The notes below the pieces were generated by a model, which saw only the letters and a list, made by a program, of their open reading frames with translations, searched no databases and was not told the DNA's origin. The position numbers and the translations under genes were made by a program. Below are positions 53,701-64,000 of a stretch of DNA of 64,000 nt, in pieces. The stretch comes from Schistocerca nitens (taxonomy: Eukaryota; Arthropoda; Insecta; Orthoptera; Acrididae). Position 1 is the stretch's first letter; each line of letters opens with the position of its first letter. The stretch covers positions 248,533,076 to 248,597,075 of the forward strand of contig NC_064618.1 of assembly GCF_023898315.1 (NCBI RefSeq), given 5' to 3'.

Positions 53701-54856
53701 TGATCCCTTACCAAATACATCATTCTAAGCTCTCATATTATCACAATGGTTCTGAAAAAATATGAACAGTTCACAAAGTACAGACAAAATACAATTTCAT
53801 AAGTGTGAAATTATCCAACTGTGTAATTGCGTAAACATGTGTCACTGACATAAAAAAATTGTTTCTCTGTTAAATAATCAGATATCTGTGTAATTCTGCG
53901 TTGGAGAAATATGGTACCGATGTGTAAAGTTGTATAAGCAAATACCATATTAGCTAGGGCTCCTTGTGCTTGCCACACACATGGTACACAAAGTAAGCGT
54001 GTACCCCCCTGAGGATTAATGTAATTATACCCTCAGGTGTTACAGATTACAGCAATGGAATGAAATGTATCACGGAAAACTTTCTTTATAATTCAAAAAT
54101 CTTTAAAAATAAATGTTTTAAGTATAAAATTAATCACTCAAATACGTGTACTGTAGCGCTAAACTGTGCGTCTTGTTGCAACATAATCTCTGTGGAAGTG
54201 TCGTAGTTATCGTCCTCCGAAAGCAAGTTCTGCAGAAGTCAATGTACTTACCTCATGATAAAAGTGAAATGCTTTGCGTATAGATATCGTAGTTGTTATG
54301 CTTATTGGCGTGATGAAGAAAGTACTGTACAGTAACGTATTGTTGTTCCACGAAAAAGGCTGTCTCATTGTTGCTATACCAAAAAAGTTACTACTAAAAC
54401 ATGTTTTACTTTCCAGAATAATGCAGAAAATCTGTGCAGATATAAAACAGAAACTCCGCAAAAGCAACATTGAACCGTGTAGTTGTCACATAAACTAACC
54501 ACTGTGTCGTCTGATATCTCACAGAAAGTGCTTTAAATCCAGAATGTATTTTCAAGTAAACCAAAATGTTGCATTAAAATCTCATTAGCAGTACCAGTAT
54601 ATGTTCTAAGTATGTATGCCTTATAGTCGTTACGTAATCGTGCAACTAACAAGCAAGAATGTACACACAAAATAACACTGTGACGTCTGTTCACTATAAC
54701 AATGCATTCGTAATTTCTGTTTCAATAAGTTCTCTTGGTTCTTAACTGGATATTTTACTTCAAACATTGTTGCATGTTAACAAATTCTAAGTCTGACAAG
54801 CATGCTAGTAATGTAAAGTGAAAAGTTATATGGCAAAGACAAAGTTAAAAAGCAGA
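50724..54856. other. gypsy B copy 2 3' noncoding region
   Basis: 4.1 kb between integrase and PPT with no env-like or other protein-like frame. A 55-bp tandem array lies at 51080-51245. The remainder is A+T-rich and colinear with copy 1. A microsatellite-like palindromic patch (ATACATAT...ATGTATGCAT) is at 52850-52880. Confidence 0.8.
51080..51245. repeat. tandem repeats, period about 55 bp, gypsy B copy 2 3' region
   Basis: Three units with GCAGACCCACTGTAGTCCTT and GGCCATCAAAGATGCAGACC, colinear with 42250-42415. Confidence 0.82.
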
Positions 54857-56264
54857 TTATCTTTCAATAAACGGTTTTACATGTGAAATGTGGTGCAATC
54901 CTTTACTCTTCCTAGTACGCAGAGTTTCAACTTCAACGCAATTATCATGTGGTATACGTTGGATTCTGTAAGGTCCATTGTAAACTAGAAAGAATTTGTG
55001 ACTCAAGTGTTTCTTCTCATGTGATACTGAATGAGCTTTAATGAGAACTTTCTGACCAATGTATAATTTCTTTGCATTTTCTTTACCGTGTAGTTTTCTC
55101 CTTTTGTCTGCTGCAGGCCAAATCAATTATGTCCTTGTCTCGAAGTTTACGTGAATTCGGGAAAGGTACAAGCTCTCTGATTCTGTTCGGTGGTTCTTCA
55201 TTCTTCAGTACAAGAGTAGGTGGTAAAGCAGTGGAATCATGAGGCATTTCATTCAGCACATTTTGAAATAAGTGTAAATATCTGTCCCAATGCTGATGCT
55301 TTCTGTGACAATAAAGTCTGCAAAGCTTATTGATTTCTTTCATAATCCTTTCAGACGGGTTACAATGTGGTGAGTACAATGAAATAAAAACAGGCTTGAT
55401 TTTATGATTCCGAAGCATGCGTGACCAAACAGCAGATCTGAATTGCGGTCCTTTATCTGAAATGACTTTAGCAACGTGGCCAACTTCACGTAAGAAATTT
55501 TTAATAAAGGCGTTGGATACAGACCGTCCAGTGGCTTTACGTAACGGAGTGAAAGAAACAAATTTTGAAGTAAGTTCAACAGCGACTAGAACGTACGAAA
55601 ATCCATTCGATGTTCTGACAAGGGGTCCCAAGAGATCAACAGCAGCAAATTCTTTTAATTTAGAAGGAATAATAGGAAACAACGGAGCATGATGTGAGAT
55701 AGTAGATGGTTTCGCCTTTTGACAAAGTTTACAAATAGACAAGACTCTTCCAATTCTCTTTTCCATATTGTTAAAATAACAAGTCGTCCGAAGAATATGA
55801 TAACATTTTAGTGGACCAAAATGTGCATAACTGAAATGAATGTACCAAATGAGCTTATTAACAAAATCGTCAGGAATGCAAAGTACCCATAGCTTGTCAT
55901 CAACAGTGCAGCGTTTGAAGAGTATGTTGTTTCTAACCAGATAATAATGCCGAATCTGAATGTGCGGCTTTTCATGCCATTTACTTTTGATGTCTTTCCA
56001 AATGGGATCTTTATCTTGATCATAAGCAATGTCCTTTAAAGATGTGGTGATGAAGTTTTCAAAGGCGACTTTCTGAATGTAAAGAATACTGAAATTTTTC
56101 TCGAGGTTGCCTTCTGTGTTACTTTTCTCAAGCCCAGCCGGTGCGCGTGACAGTGCATCCGCAACAATGTTTTCCTTGCCGGGAATGTAGACTATTGTGA
56201 AGTGGAATTCTTGCAGAAACAATGCCCAACGTTTTAACCTGTCATGATTTAATTTTGAAGACAT
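54857..56264 (-). pseudogene. gypsy B copy 2 RNase H end and integrase
   Basis: A 393-codon open frame (56264-55083) begins in RNase H (IVADALSRAP, with the last catalytic Asp). It then has the H2C2 zinc domain: H143 and H148 (YIHFSYAHFG), C178 and C181 (ICKLCQKAK). The integrase core follows: D210 (AAVDLLGP), D270 (ISDKGPQF) and E305 (CNPSERIMKE). After a frameshift near 55100 the C-terminal domain continues (55126-54857: LYIGQKVLIKAHSVS, LVYNGPYRIQRIPHDNCVEV, HVKPFIER). The active-site triad is intact. This is the best-preserved integrase in the window. Confidence 0.92.
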
Positions 56265-56342
56265 AAGAAATTGTAATGTACGATGATCACTGTATACTTT
56301 TATGTGCTTACCAGAAAGAAAGAAACGGAATTTGTTAAATGC

Positions 56343-56663
56343 CTAAACGATAGCTAAAGCTTCTAATTCAGTAACGGAATAATTTTTTTCAGATTTTATT
56401 AGCACTCGGCTAGCAAAAGCAATGGTTTTCTGAACAGTAGTGTCATTTTCTGTGGCTTCTTGAAATAAATAGGCACCAAGATCGACTTTAGAAGAATCCG
56501 TGCTAAGGCAGAAATCTTGTGACAGATCTGGATGAGCTAGTATTGGCGCGTTAAGTAACGCTTCCTTCAAAGAATTGAATTCCAACTGTGCTTGTTCGTC
56601 CCAGTTCCAAATAGTATTTTTTCCAGTTAGAGAACAAAGTTTTGGTGTAACTAGAATTTGCAT
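56343..56663 (-). pseudogene. gypsy B copy 2 RNase H
   Basis: A 106-codon open segment: TIWNWDEQAQLEFNSLKEAL, LNAPILAHPDLSQDFCLSTD (catalytic Asp in STDSS), FASRVLIKSEKNYSVTELEA (catalytic Glu). It stops at a TAG after LAIV and resumes with the FRFFLSGKHIKVYSDH-type segment up to 56265, where the next open frame begins. It is colinear with 31992-31633 in gypsy A. Confidence 0.88.
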
Positions 56664-56689
56664 ATTCAGAAAACGACGGTAAAAATTTA

Positions 56690-58060
56690 CGAGACCTAGA
56701 AAACTGCGGACTTGTTTTTTTGTGGCTGGAACTGGAATGCCTCTGATTGCTTCTAACTTTTCAGGATCTGGCTGAATGCCTTCAGAAGAAATGTTCCAAA
56801 AACTTCACATTTGTCCTAGCAAATTCAGACTTTTCCAAGTTAACTGTAATTCCAGATTCTGCAAAAATATGTACCACGCTGTTGAGGATGCGATTGTGTT
56901 GTCCCCATGAGGCTTCTGCTATCAGAATATCGTCCACATATAAGGTGATGTGACGTTTTAAGAACTCAGGTAATATGGAATTTAGCCCACGAATGAATGC
57001 TGCCGAAGAAATGTTCAAACCAAAAGGAAGTTTCCGAAACTGATAACAAACGCCGAAACCAATGAAAGCTGTGTATTTTCAACATTCTGGATGAAGTTCG
57101 ATCTGATAAAAGCTGGATCTGAGATCAATAGAAGACTACACTTTTACACCATTAAAATTTTGAAGTTCTTCCAACGTTTGCGGCCTGTCTGTTTCAGGAA
57201 TGATGATAGTATTGATTTGTCTCAAATCTAAGACAAGCCTGATTGATCCATTTTTCTTCTCAACAACATGTAATGGATTGTTGTATGAGCTTACTGGAGG
57301 CTCAATAATGCCCTCGTCAAGCATAGATTGTATTTCTGTTCTAACACGGTCCCTATAATGCGCCGGAATTACGTATGGTCTAACACAAAATTTAGTATGC
57401 TCACGAACACGAAATTGGTATTGAAATCCCTTGATTGTTCCTGTTTTGTGAGTAAAAACTGTGGAATGTGCTTGTAAAATCTCAAAAAGGTCTTGCCTAT
57501 CAGTGTCATTACAATTCTCAATTGTTTGAATTTTATTCTGAATTAACTCATTAGTATCAATTGCGCCATCAATATCATCCCTGTCAGTACTTGCAGAGTG
57601 ATTGTTAGTGTCAAGCTCCGTTGAAAATTCCGAACTGTTGTCTAACAGGAGGTAAAGCCGATTAATTTCTTCGTCATGGTTTGAAAGCCAATCTGCAAAT
57701 TTCAAAGCTACTGACTTACCTTCTTTTTCTAAACTTATTTCAGCATCGTAAAAGTTTAAGATTGCTTTGTATTCATTCAAAAAGTCTACTCCCAATATAA
57801 TTTCCGTCGACAATAATGGAACAATAAGAAAGCTCATAGAGAACCTGTGGCTTTGACAAAAGAATTCTAAGTTGGTTTGTTGGCGTACAACTACACTTTT
57901 TCCAAAGATTGCACCTTATAATTTAATCTTACGCAACGGAAGTGTGGGACAATCGATTTGTTGCATTTGCTAAAGGCTGTTTCACTAATTACTGAAATGG
58001 GACTGCCAGAGTCCAGTATTGCCGTAAATTTTACGTCATTTACTGTAATGTGAATCACAG
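56690..58060 (-). pseudogene. gypsy B copy 2 protease and reverse transcriptase
   Basis: The protease active site DSG is in FTAILDSGSPISVISETA near 58000, followed by a broken flap region and IILGVDFLNEYKAIL in the 57837-57136 frame. RT begins with TIKGFQYQFRVREHTKF, then DEGIIEPPVSSYNNPLHVVE and RLVLDLRQIN. A TAG interrupts at V-stop-SSIDLRSSFYQIEL (motif A, D kept). RT then continues with KLPFGLNISSAAFIRGLNSI and LYVDDILIAE (YVDD catalytic box) in 57018-56782, and a decayed thumb and connection to 56690. At least one stop and two frameshifts. Confidence 0.88.
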
Positions 58061-58140
58061 GATATGCAATGTTGTTATTTTTTACGTCGTGTTCCTGGAG
58101 TAAGATGGCCTAATGTCTTCCATTTTTATGTAATTACTAG

Positions 58141-60480
58141 CTACGGCAGCTGCGTCGTTAGTTTCATACGTACGTTTTGTGGCTGCCAGCGGTATGAGTC
58201 ATTGCCTATTGTCTCTTGGCGCGCGTCGTGATTGGGGTTTGGAGACCTAACTTCTACAAATTCACCTTGTCGAGAGGGCCCTGCCCTGTTTAAATCCCGC
58301 CAGTTCTGATGCAATTCAGGTCTGTCGTTACGATCATATCGTCTGTCGTCATGTCGGTAGTTTCCATAGTTTCTTTCTTGTCGGTCACGTGGTGGAGAAT
58401 TTCTCCCTGAATCGTAACTGCGCGCTGGACCGTTGCGTCTAAAGTCATTGTCTCCCTTGATAATAATTATTTTGGTTCCCAAATTGTCTGTTTCTCTGAT
58501 TGTCTCTGTGATAGTCACTACTGCAGAGAGATGATCTTTCCCTGTAATTATTACTACTCTGCCAACGGTTGTCATACGGGTGGTGTCCGTTTTGGTCACG
58601 ATTTGTGTTGTGAGAATAGCCTTGTCGTGTCCAGTTATTATTTCTTTTATGGCGGAATTGCGACGGATGTGACCTGTAATTGTTGTGTTCCTGTTTTCAC
58701 GTTCCGCGATTGTCAGTGTCAATTTCTAATTCTTGTAAGAGTCCCTGAAAAGCTTCAATGTCGTCTTTGCAACGTCCTGCCAAAATAAAATGTCGTAAAT
58801 GTTCAGGTAATTTGATTAAGCAAATGCGGATGAGTTCTGAGGGGCTGTATGGGTTTGACAGGTACTGATTCATGTGCAACATGTCTTCAAAATATTTCAC
58901 AAGACTGGAAAATTCAGATTGTTCGAAATGTTTCATCATTATGATGCTATGTTTTATTCGGTCTTGTGTAGCTTGAGACCAATATGCTGAGAGGAAGGCA
59001 TGATAAAATTCTCCTTCACTGCGACAATCGTGAATGACCGATCGCATTCTTACAGCTGGTTCATTCTCTAAGTAGCCACACATAAATTCTAATCTGTGTT
59101 CTAACGACCAGTTGGGAGGAAAACAATGAGAGAATTGATGGAACCATGCTTGTGGATGAATGTCGTTGCCAGAATTCTTAAATGTTTTGAATTTACGTGT
59201 AGTAATGAACAACTTATAGTCAAAATCATCATGTCGGCGAGTCGCATGTCGGTCATTGTTACGTCGTTTCGACGGTTCCATCTCAAAATTCGGTGTGCCT
59301 TGCCAATTTCTTTCATAATTTCCGAAGTGTCCTGTGTTATTATTTTGTGGTTGTTCCGTATTTCTAAGTCCCTCTTCCCGTGTTGGAGCGCGAGTGTCCT
59401 CTGAAATATGTAATTTTTTTATTACTTGTGCCAACTGATCTTGTACTTCCCGGATTTCTCTTTTGTGTTGCGTATTAATTTGATTCTGATTTTTCTTGAA
59501 TTTCTTAATTTGTTCATACTCTTCTGTGTCAGTGATGGCTACAGGTCTTGTGTCATTCAGATCATCATCTACCTTTGTAGATAAGTTAGTGAACTGATCC
59601 GAAAGTTCGGCTACTTTCTCCGATAATGTACTTATTTCCCCAGTGTGTTTTTCTGAACCAAGTTTCAGCGTATCTACTGTGTCCTTTAAGTTTTCCTGAG
59701 TTTTTGCAAGTTGCGTAACCGAATCGGTAGATGCAACTGAGTCAATTTTAGCTTGCAAGGTGTCGTGATTTTCATGAACCATGGTTTGCAGTTCCTTTAT
59801 GGCTGCTTCGTGATTCTGTAATGCATTTTCATGACGCGAAAAAATAGGTTGGAAATGCTCACAAATTTGTGTTTTTACTTCATTACAGACTTTTTGACAT
59901 TTCGATTCAATGTTATGTAACTCAGTACTTAAATCTTCACGTGTTTGTTCAAGTGTGGTGTCTAACTTTTGAAGCTTTTGCTGTTTTTGTCTCTGATTTT
60001 GTTCCATTGTGTCTAACTTTTGAAGCTTTTGCTGTGTTTGTCTCTGATTTTGTTCCATTGTGTCTGTTGCTGTGTTTGTCTCTGGTGTTGTTCCATTGTG
60101 TCTAACTTTTGAAGCTTTTGCTGTGTTTGTCCCATTTGTTGTATTAATTGTAATAACAATGCACTGGTGTCTGAAACATGTTCCTCAGTGCTTTTCGGCA
60201 GTGAATTTGCACCGGCAACATTCACATTTTGGCAAGCAGAAAATGTGTCTTGACTTATTTGAGAAAACGGTGAGGACCCCAAACCTGAATCTACAGTATT
60301 TGCGAGATTGTGTCCCGTCATTTCGGATTCCTGAGGCGGGCTATTGCCGACCGATCGATCGATAATGCATCCCTGTTCACTAATTGTTTCACTGTCTACG
60401 CCATTATTTGCCGCCCGCTCCATTTCCCTATGCACAATTACCAAAACACTAGTTTGAACATTAGTTAATTCATTACACAG
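58141..60480 (-). pseudogene. gypsy B copy 2 gag, main part
   Basis: Two overlapping open frames (60444-60013 and 60058-58697, 453 codons) carry the acidic head, a Gln-rich coiled coil (MEQNQRQ-QQKLQKLDT repeats), a second coiled-coil stretch (LKDTVDTLKLGSEKHTGEIS), and the capsid region (HDDFDYKLFITTRKFKTFKN, FPPNWSLEHRLEFMCGYLEN, LPEHLRHFILAGRCKDDIEA). A frameshift near 58700 leads to a 193-codon tail rich in Arg, Asn, Asp and Thr (NRAGPSRQGEFVEVRSPNPN). No CCHC knuckle. The first about 27 codons lie at 61873-61796, beyond the inserted solo LTR. Confidence 0.85.
59945..60130. repeat. coding minisatellite in gypsy B copy 2 gag
   Basis: Units of GTGTCTAACTTTTGAAGCTT plus TTGCTGTGTTTGTCTCTGAT-type spacers, three to four times. 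Compared with copy 1, unit length and sequence differ (GATTTTGTTCCATT against GCTTTTGCTGTGTTTG), so the coiled-coil repeat has been reshaped since the copies split. Confidence 0.85.
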
Positions 60481-60487
60481 TGGCGCT

Positions 60488-61795
60488 TTTACCGAAATCT
60501 GAATATGAATGGTTTGAAATTTCGTTAAAGAATAATAAATTTTATATTTTTTGCTTTTAAGTTAATTTTCTTTCTCTTTCCTTGCGAACTTTGTTGTAGA
60601 ACCACTCTCTTATTTTCGTGTGGTAATAAAAATTTTCTTTCTTAAGAATTACGTACATTTAAAGAAAAATATTACGTGCACTCATATTAACTGGATAATA
60701 ATATTTGGTTGAGAATTGAGTCCTTTAGATCATTCGGCCTTGGCATACACTTTCCAGATGCAGTGGGTTTTGTTAAATATTTTTACTGAATTTTATCCCA
60801 GCACTAGCCATAGAACACAAGATTATCTCTATCAGCTGAAAATGTTTTAATTATTGCCAAGCCGACATTTATCACTGATCAAACCTACTTCACTATGCAT
60901 TTGAGTTCTTTTAAAGAACCAAACTGTTTAAATTTCAATCACTGATCAAACCTACTTCATTATACATTTAAGATATTTGAAAGAACCAAACTGTTTAAAT
61001 TTCAATGTTAACTAACATTAACTATCCGCCTACGAATGCACAAACGTATAATTAATTCAAATTTTATCAGCCACAGGATCACTGAAAAAGAAGAACAATT
61101 TCTTAATTCACTATTGATTTTTATGCATCTGTTCCCGATTTACGGGTTTGATAATTTTTTAAATGTGCCGCCTCTGCTATTGTTGGTCGCGGCACAGCCC
61201 AGCAACACCGCTAAAAAAAAATGCTGAAAAATTCTTAAAGAAATTTTATAGATGACGTGGGCAAGCTAATTTACATAAATAATTCACACTTTTGATAAAT
61301 TCTGATATATTTTAGATCAAACAGTAATACACTCACATTAATTCGTAACGCATCGTCTAATGGCGGCTAAGTCCAGACAGAGACAAAAGAAGTCTACACA
61401 TTCGTAAAAAACTTCTTCACAGTGTCCTACCGCAATGACTTCTGAACAGAGAAGACCAGAGAATACATAATGAATTGTGCTTAAATAGCATTGCTGACTA
61501 TTAACATTTCTTTGTAAATTGACGATATTATTCTCTTCTGGCAAATTTTCATGTCTCTGATACCGCAAATATTGACACATTTTACAATCACATAATAAAT
61601 ACAGAAAAATTCCTATCCTAAATACGGAGAAATATTACAACAAAAAATATAAGGAGAATAACAAATGTCTTTTACACCACATTCAGTAATATTTTTGTTC
61701 AATAATTACGATATACACAACTTGCCCAGAGCGGCGTATATGTTACAAATAAACTCTTGTTCTTTAATAACGTGAGTTTGCCAGGGAACGTTACA
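60488..61795 (-). mobile_element. solo LTR of another family inserted in gypsy B gag
   Basis: 1308 bp flanked by a 4-bp TSD, CGCT (60484-60487 and 61796-61799). Copy 1 has the empty site GTGGCGCTAACACA. On the minus strand it begins TGTAACGTTCCCTGGCAAAC, as an LTR should. The other end reads GATTTCGGTAAA, not CA, so that end may be mutated. A TATTTAAG TATA-like box lies near 61484 (minus). It contains a 67-bp tandem duplication. Confidence 0.75.
60873..61007. repeat. 67-bp tandem duplication in the solo LTR
   Basis: CACTGATCAAACCTACTTCA starts at 60873 and again at 60940; both units end AACTGTTTAAATTTCAAT. Confidence 0.92.
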
Positions 61796-61799
61796 CGCT

Positions 61800-62178
61800 A
61801 ACACACTGCTTTCGTCTTCACTGTCATTTCTCCGTTTACTTTGGAGCCTAGTATTACGTTTTTCACACGCCATTATTGTCACAATATTTCACACGACAAC
61901 ACAGAAAAGCACAATTTGACGAGCACAATAAGAAAACACATTAACATAGCATTGAAAATGATATCTCGTTAATTGCAAGCGCAGCTGCGAAATACTTGGT
62001 GCAAATTTACATGCATGCCACAACTGTTTTACTGTACAAGAATGAAAAACTACAACTACAAAGGAAATTCTCTCTACAATTACGCGCTAGCAATAAACAA
62101 AGGCTGCACTAATTACACAAACTACAAGGAAAAAATCAGAAGATTCCAGTGAGGTATCCTCGGCTAAGGGTCGACATA
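61800..62178 (-). pseudogene. gypsy B copy 2 gag start and 5' leader
   Basis: Gag start MACEKRNTRLQSKRRND at 61873 with an alternative Met three codons upstream, as in copy 1. The frame is cut after SSVLA by the solo LTR. The leader to 62178 carries the same primer-binding region as copy 1 (GTCGACCCTTAGCCGAGGAT on minus). Confidence 0.85.
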
Positions 62179-62744
62179 TGAAACTTCCCCTTAGAAAAAT
62201 TATACATGACTGTGCTTAAACTGACACACAATATTTTCAGCGCGACGCAATCTGACTTTCAAAAATCCCTACAAAAGAATGGCCCTGACTAACATTAACC
62301 TATACCTTTCACAAATCACTTACCTCACAAAAATCTTCGTTACTCGAACTACTGCAATACAGCGAGCGCCACTACTTCCAGCTAAATAAAAGATTCAAAC
62401 TACGGAAGGCACTAACTACTGATAGGCATAGTTAGCAAATGAAAGATTTTAATAGAGAACAAACAATGTATTTACCTTAATAGTCATAATATATATAGCA
62501 GTTCATGACATCCAGTCTTACAAATTTCAAAACTCTGCCATCTCTCTCCCCACATCCACCACTGCTGGCGGCTCACCTCCAACTGCGCAAGGCTACGCGC
62601 TGTTCACATCCAGCTGCCTCTGCCCAACACTACAATGGCAGACAACAATGCAAACTAGCCACAGACTGCACACAGCACAGCCAGTGATTTTCATACAGAG
62701 CTACGTGGCGTTACCAATATAAGACCCTAAACAGCCTACTTACA
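62179..62744 (-). repeat. gypsy B LTR 3
   Basis: Starts TGAAACTTCCCCTTAGAAAA and ends CAGCCTACTTACA; 566 bp. It keeps TATACATGACTGTGCTTAAA, which LTRs 1 and 2 have lost, and so is structurally distinct from them although all three lie in one array. Confidence 0.92.
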
Positions 62745-64000
62745 AATGGAATACCACAGACTAACACAAGAATGCCTAAATGCATGTCATACCTTCCCAC
62801 CGTGAGACAGACGCAGTCCCGAGGGGAGAAACGAGAACAGAAGCCGAGAGAAGAACCGTGTTAAGCTATAAGGCCCTACGATAAGGGACGGACACCCACG
62901 TTGCCAGCTAAGCGGCAGGACCACCCACCAGCCCATGTTAAAAGCAGAGCCCTCCAGAAGAACAGTATAGATCTTACGACGACACTAAAAGGGCCACACC
63001 AGCCGCAAGTTTTAGCGTGAGACTTTTTCGAGTCTCTGTTACGTTGCAAACTTTAAAAACATTGCCCCACCACGAAAAGTATAACGTTTCTCATTGGATA
63101 GACAGAATTTTTGTAGGCGGAGCTTAAGGTTAACATTGAGACCCTGTTTGGTCAGATGAAAACGCAGCCAGATAGTTTTTTTTAAACCAACTTCGGTAAA
63201 TTGTAGTAAGGAGAAGTTAGAAGAGAGTTGCTTTGGAGACGGCGAGATGCATGGAGCTGCGCCGGCTGCCACCCCCTGACGAACACCGACAAGGTAATGA
63301 ACGCACTCGATGCCGCATAACAGCGCATAAGACTTCACTCAGAATTGCAGAAGTCTCATCTGTTACATCCCCTTTTTACGTAATACTAGTGTCGATCGTC
63401 AATTAAATCTCATGGTATTCACATTTGCTACGTAAGTTAAAATCTGAAACGTGATGATTTTTCTGTTATATAATTATTGAGAAGCCACATCAGCCACTGT
63501 AATTACGACAAGTTAGATAAGTAATTAAAGATAATTGAGGGTCACTGTAGACCATTTTGATAGTTTTCTCTTTTGTGAAACTTAATTTAAACCTAGATTA
63601 TAGATGTGATATGGCATAGGTTATTCTTTGATCCATTGTAGAACTTGGAAAACCACTCAGGGAATATTCGATCACATTTTTGTTGACCGCAGTTGGTTTT
63701 CATCATCCTGTATTAAAACATTTCCTTCTATCAATAGTGCAATTTATAAACAATGTTTTGTGAGTAGAATAAAATTTCCAGTGGTAAACTTAACTGCTTT
63801 TTCGACGATATTTTACCAGCTAACTAAAAATAGGAAAGCCTTGAACCTCTTCCACTAAATTTAGTTAGTATTAAGATTCTTTTACAGGGAGTGCAGTGGA
63901 GCTGACACTGAAATCATTAAGTATTTGGTTATATCATCGCTGGTCTCACTGAATTCTTCTGAACTCTACATGTCATGTGTGGTCTGGCGTCTCCTTACCA
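62745..64000. other. unassigned region, possibly another repeat
   Basis: No protein-like frame is recognised. The sequence (e.g. GTAGGCGGAGCTTAAGGTTA, CAGTGGAGCTGACA) reminds me of a dispersed repeat in locust genomes, but nothing in the window confirms it. The part at 62790-63010 is GC-richer; the rest is A+T-rich. Confidence 0.35.

Larger units (their letters stand above)
50156..62744 (-). mobile_element. gypsy B copy 2, full structure with broken genes
   Basis: LTRs at 50156-50706 and 62179-62744. In element order: LTR 3, leader, gag (61873, interrupted by a solo LTR at 60488-61795, then 60480-58141), protease (58060-57790), RT (57450-56700), RNase H (56663-56180), integrase (56150-54857), 4.1 kb noncoding, PPT, LTR 2. 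It is the only gypsy copy here with all pol domains. Stops and frameshifts occur in each part. No env is seen. Confidence 0.9.

Noticed and set aside
50724..54856. Env gene in the gypsy 3' region
   Set aside because: No open frame with signal peptide, furin-like site or transmembrane helix is seen; only short scattered frames.

Overview
This window is eukaryotic, intergenic DNA built almost entirely of transposable elements. The repeat families (tRNA-derived SINEs with perfect box B, a 5S-rRNA-derived SINE, many Tc1/mariner copies, RTE and CR1/Jockey-like LINEs, Ty3/gypsy elements with TGTAA... ends) match what I remember of large grasshopper/locust genomes such as Schistocerca. That host assignment rests on memory of repeat families and no search was run. 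I see no complete host gene. One short GC3-rich open stretch on the minus strand (about 3.94-4.21 kb) is the best candidate for a host exon.

Layout. 0-4.9 kb: SINE fragments, a 5S-derived SINE, two decayed CR1/Jockey-like LINE pieces and the exon candidate. 4.94-10.74 kb: a five-deep nest in which one Tc1-like element holds a DD41D-like mariner, which holds a second Tc1, which holds a gypsy solo LTR, which holds a SINE. A hAT element, itself holding a SINE, sits in another arm of the outer Tc1. Target-site duplications (TSDs) close almost every layer. 12.0-17.5 kb: a full-length SINE, a near-complete Tc1-like copy with 36-residue D-E spacing, a minisatellite, and a Tc1-like copy interrupted by a SINE and a BED-finger hAT. 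17.6-20.9 kb: a tRNA-bearing repeat unit, a foldback MITE, a decayed LINE RT and a DD34D mariner. 21.2-24.4 kb: a near full-length RTE-like LINE.

25.6-35.8 kb: a second copy of the DD41D-like mariner, split by a 9.5-kb gypsy element (gypsy A, minus strand) that lacks protease and RT. 38.6-40.0 kb: a full-length Tc1 copy. 40.5-41.3 kb: a LINE endonuclease fragment. 41.3-62.7 kb: three gypsy B LTRs in LTR-internal-LTR-internal-LTR order, all minus strand. The first internal region has lost nearly all of pol and carries a Tc1 insertion with a single nonsense codon. The second keeps gag, protease, RT, RNase H and integrase in broken frames and has a solo LTR inserted in gag.

The genes are selfish-element genes in decay. 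The main information is the insertion chronology, which TSDs and paralogous empty sites allow to be read with unusual clarity, and a few structural oddities: unusual DDE/D spacings, a shared deletion breakpoint in two mariner copies, coding minisatellites in gag, and very long 3' noncoding regions in both gypsy families.
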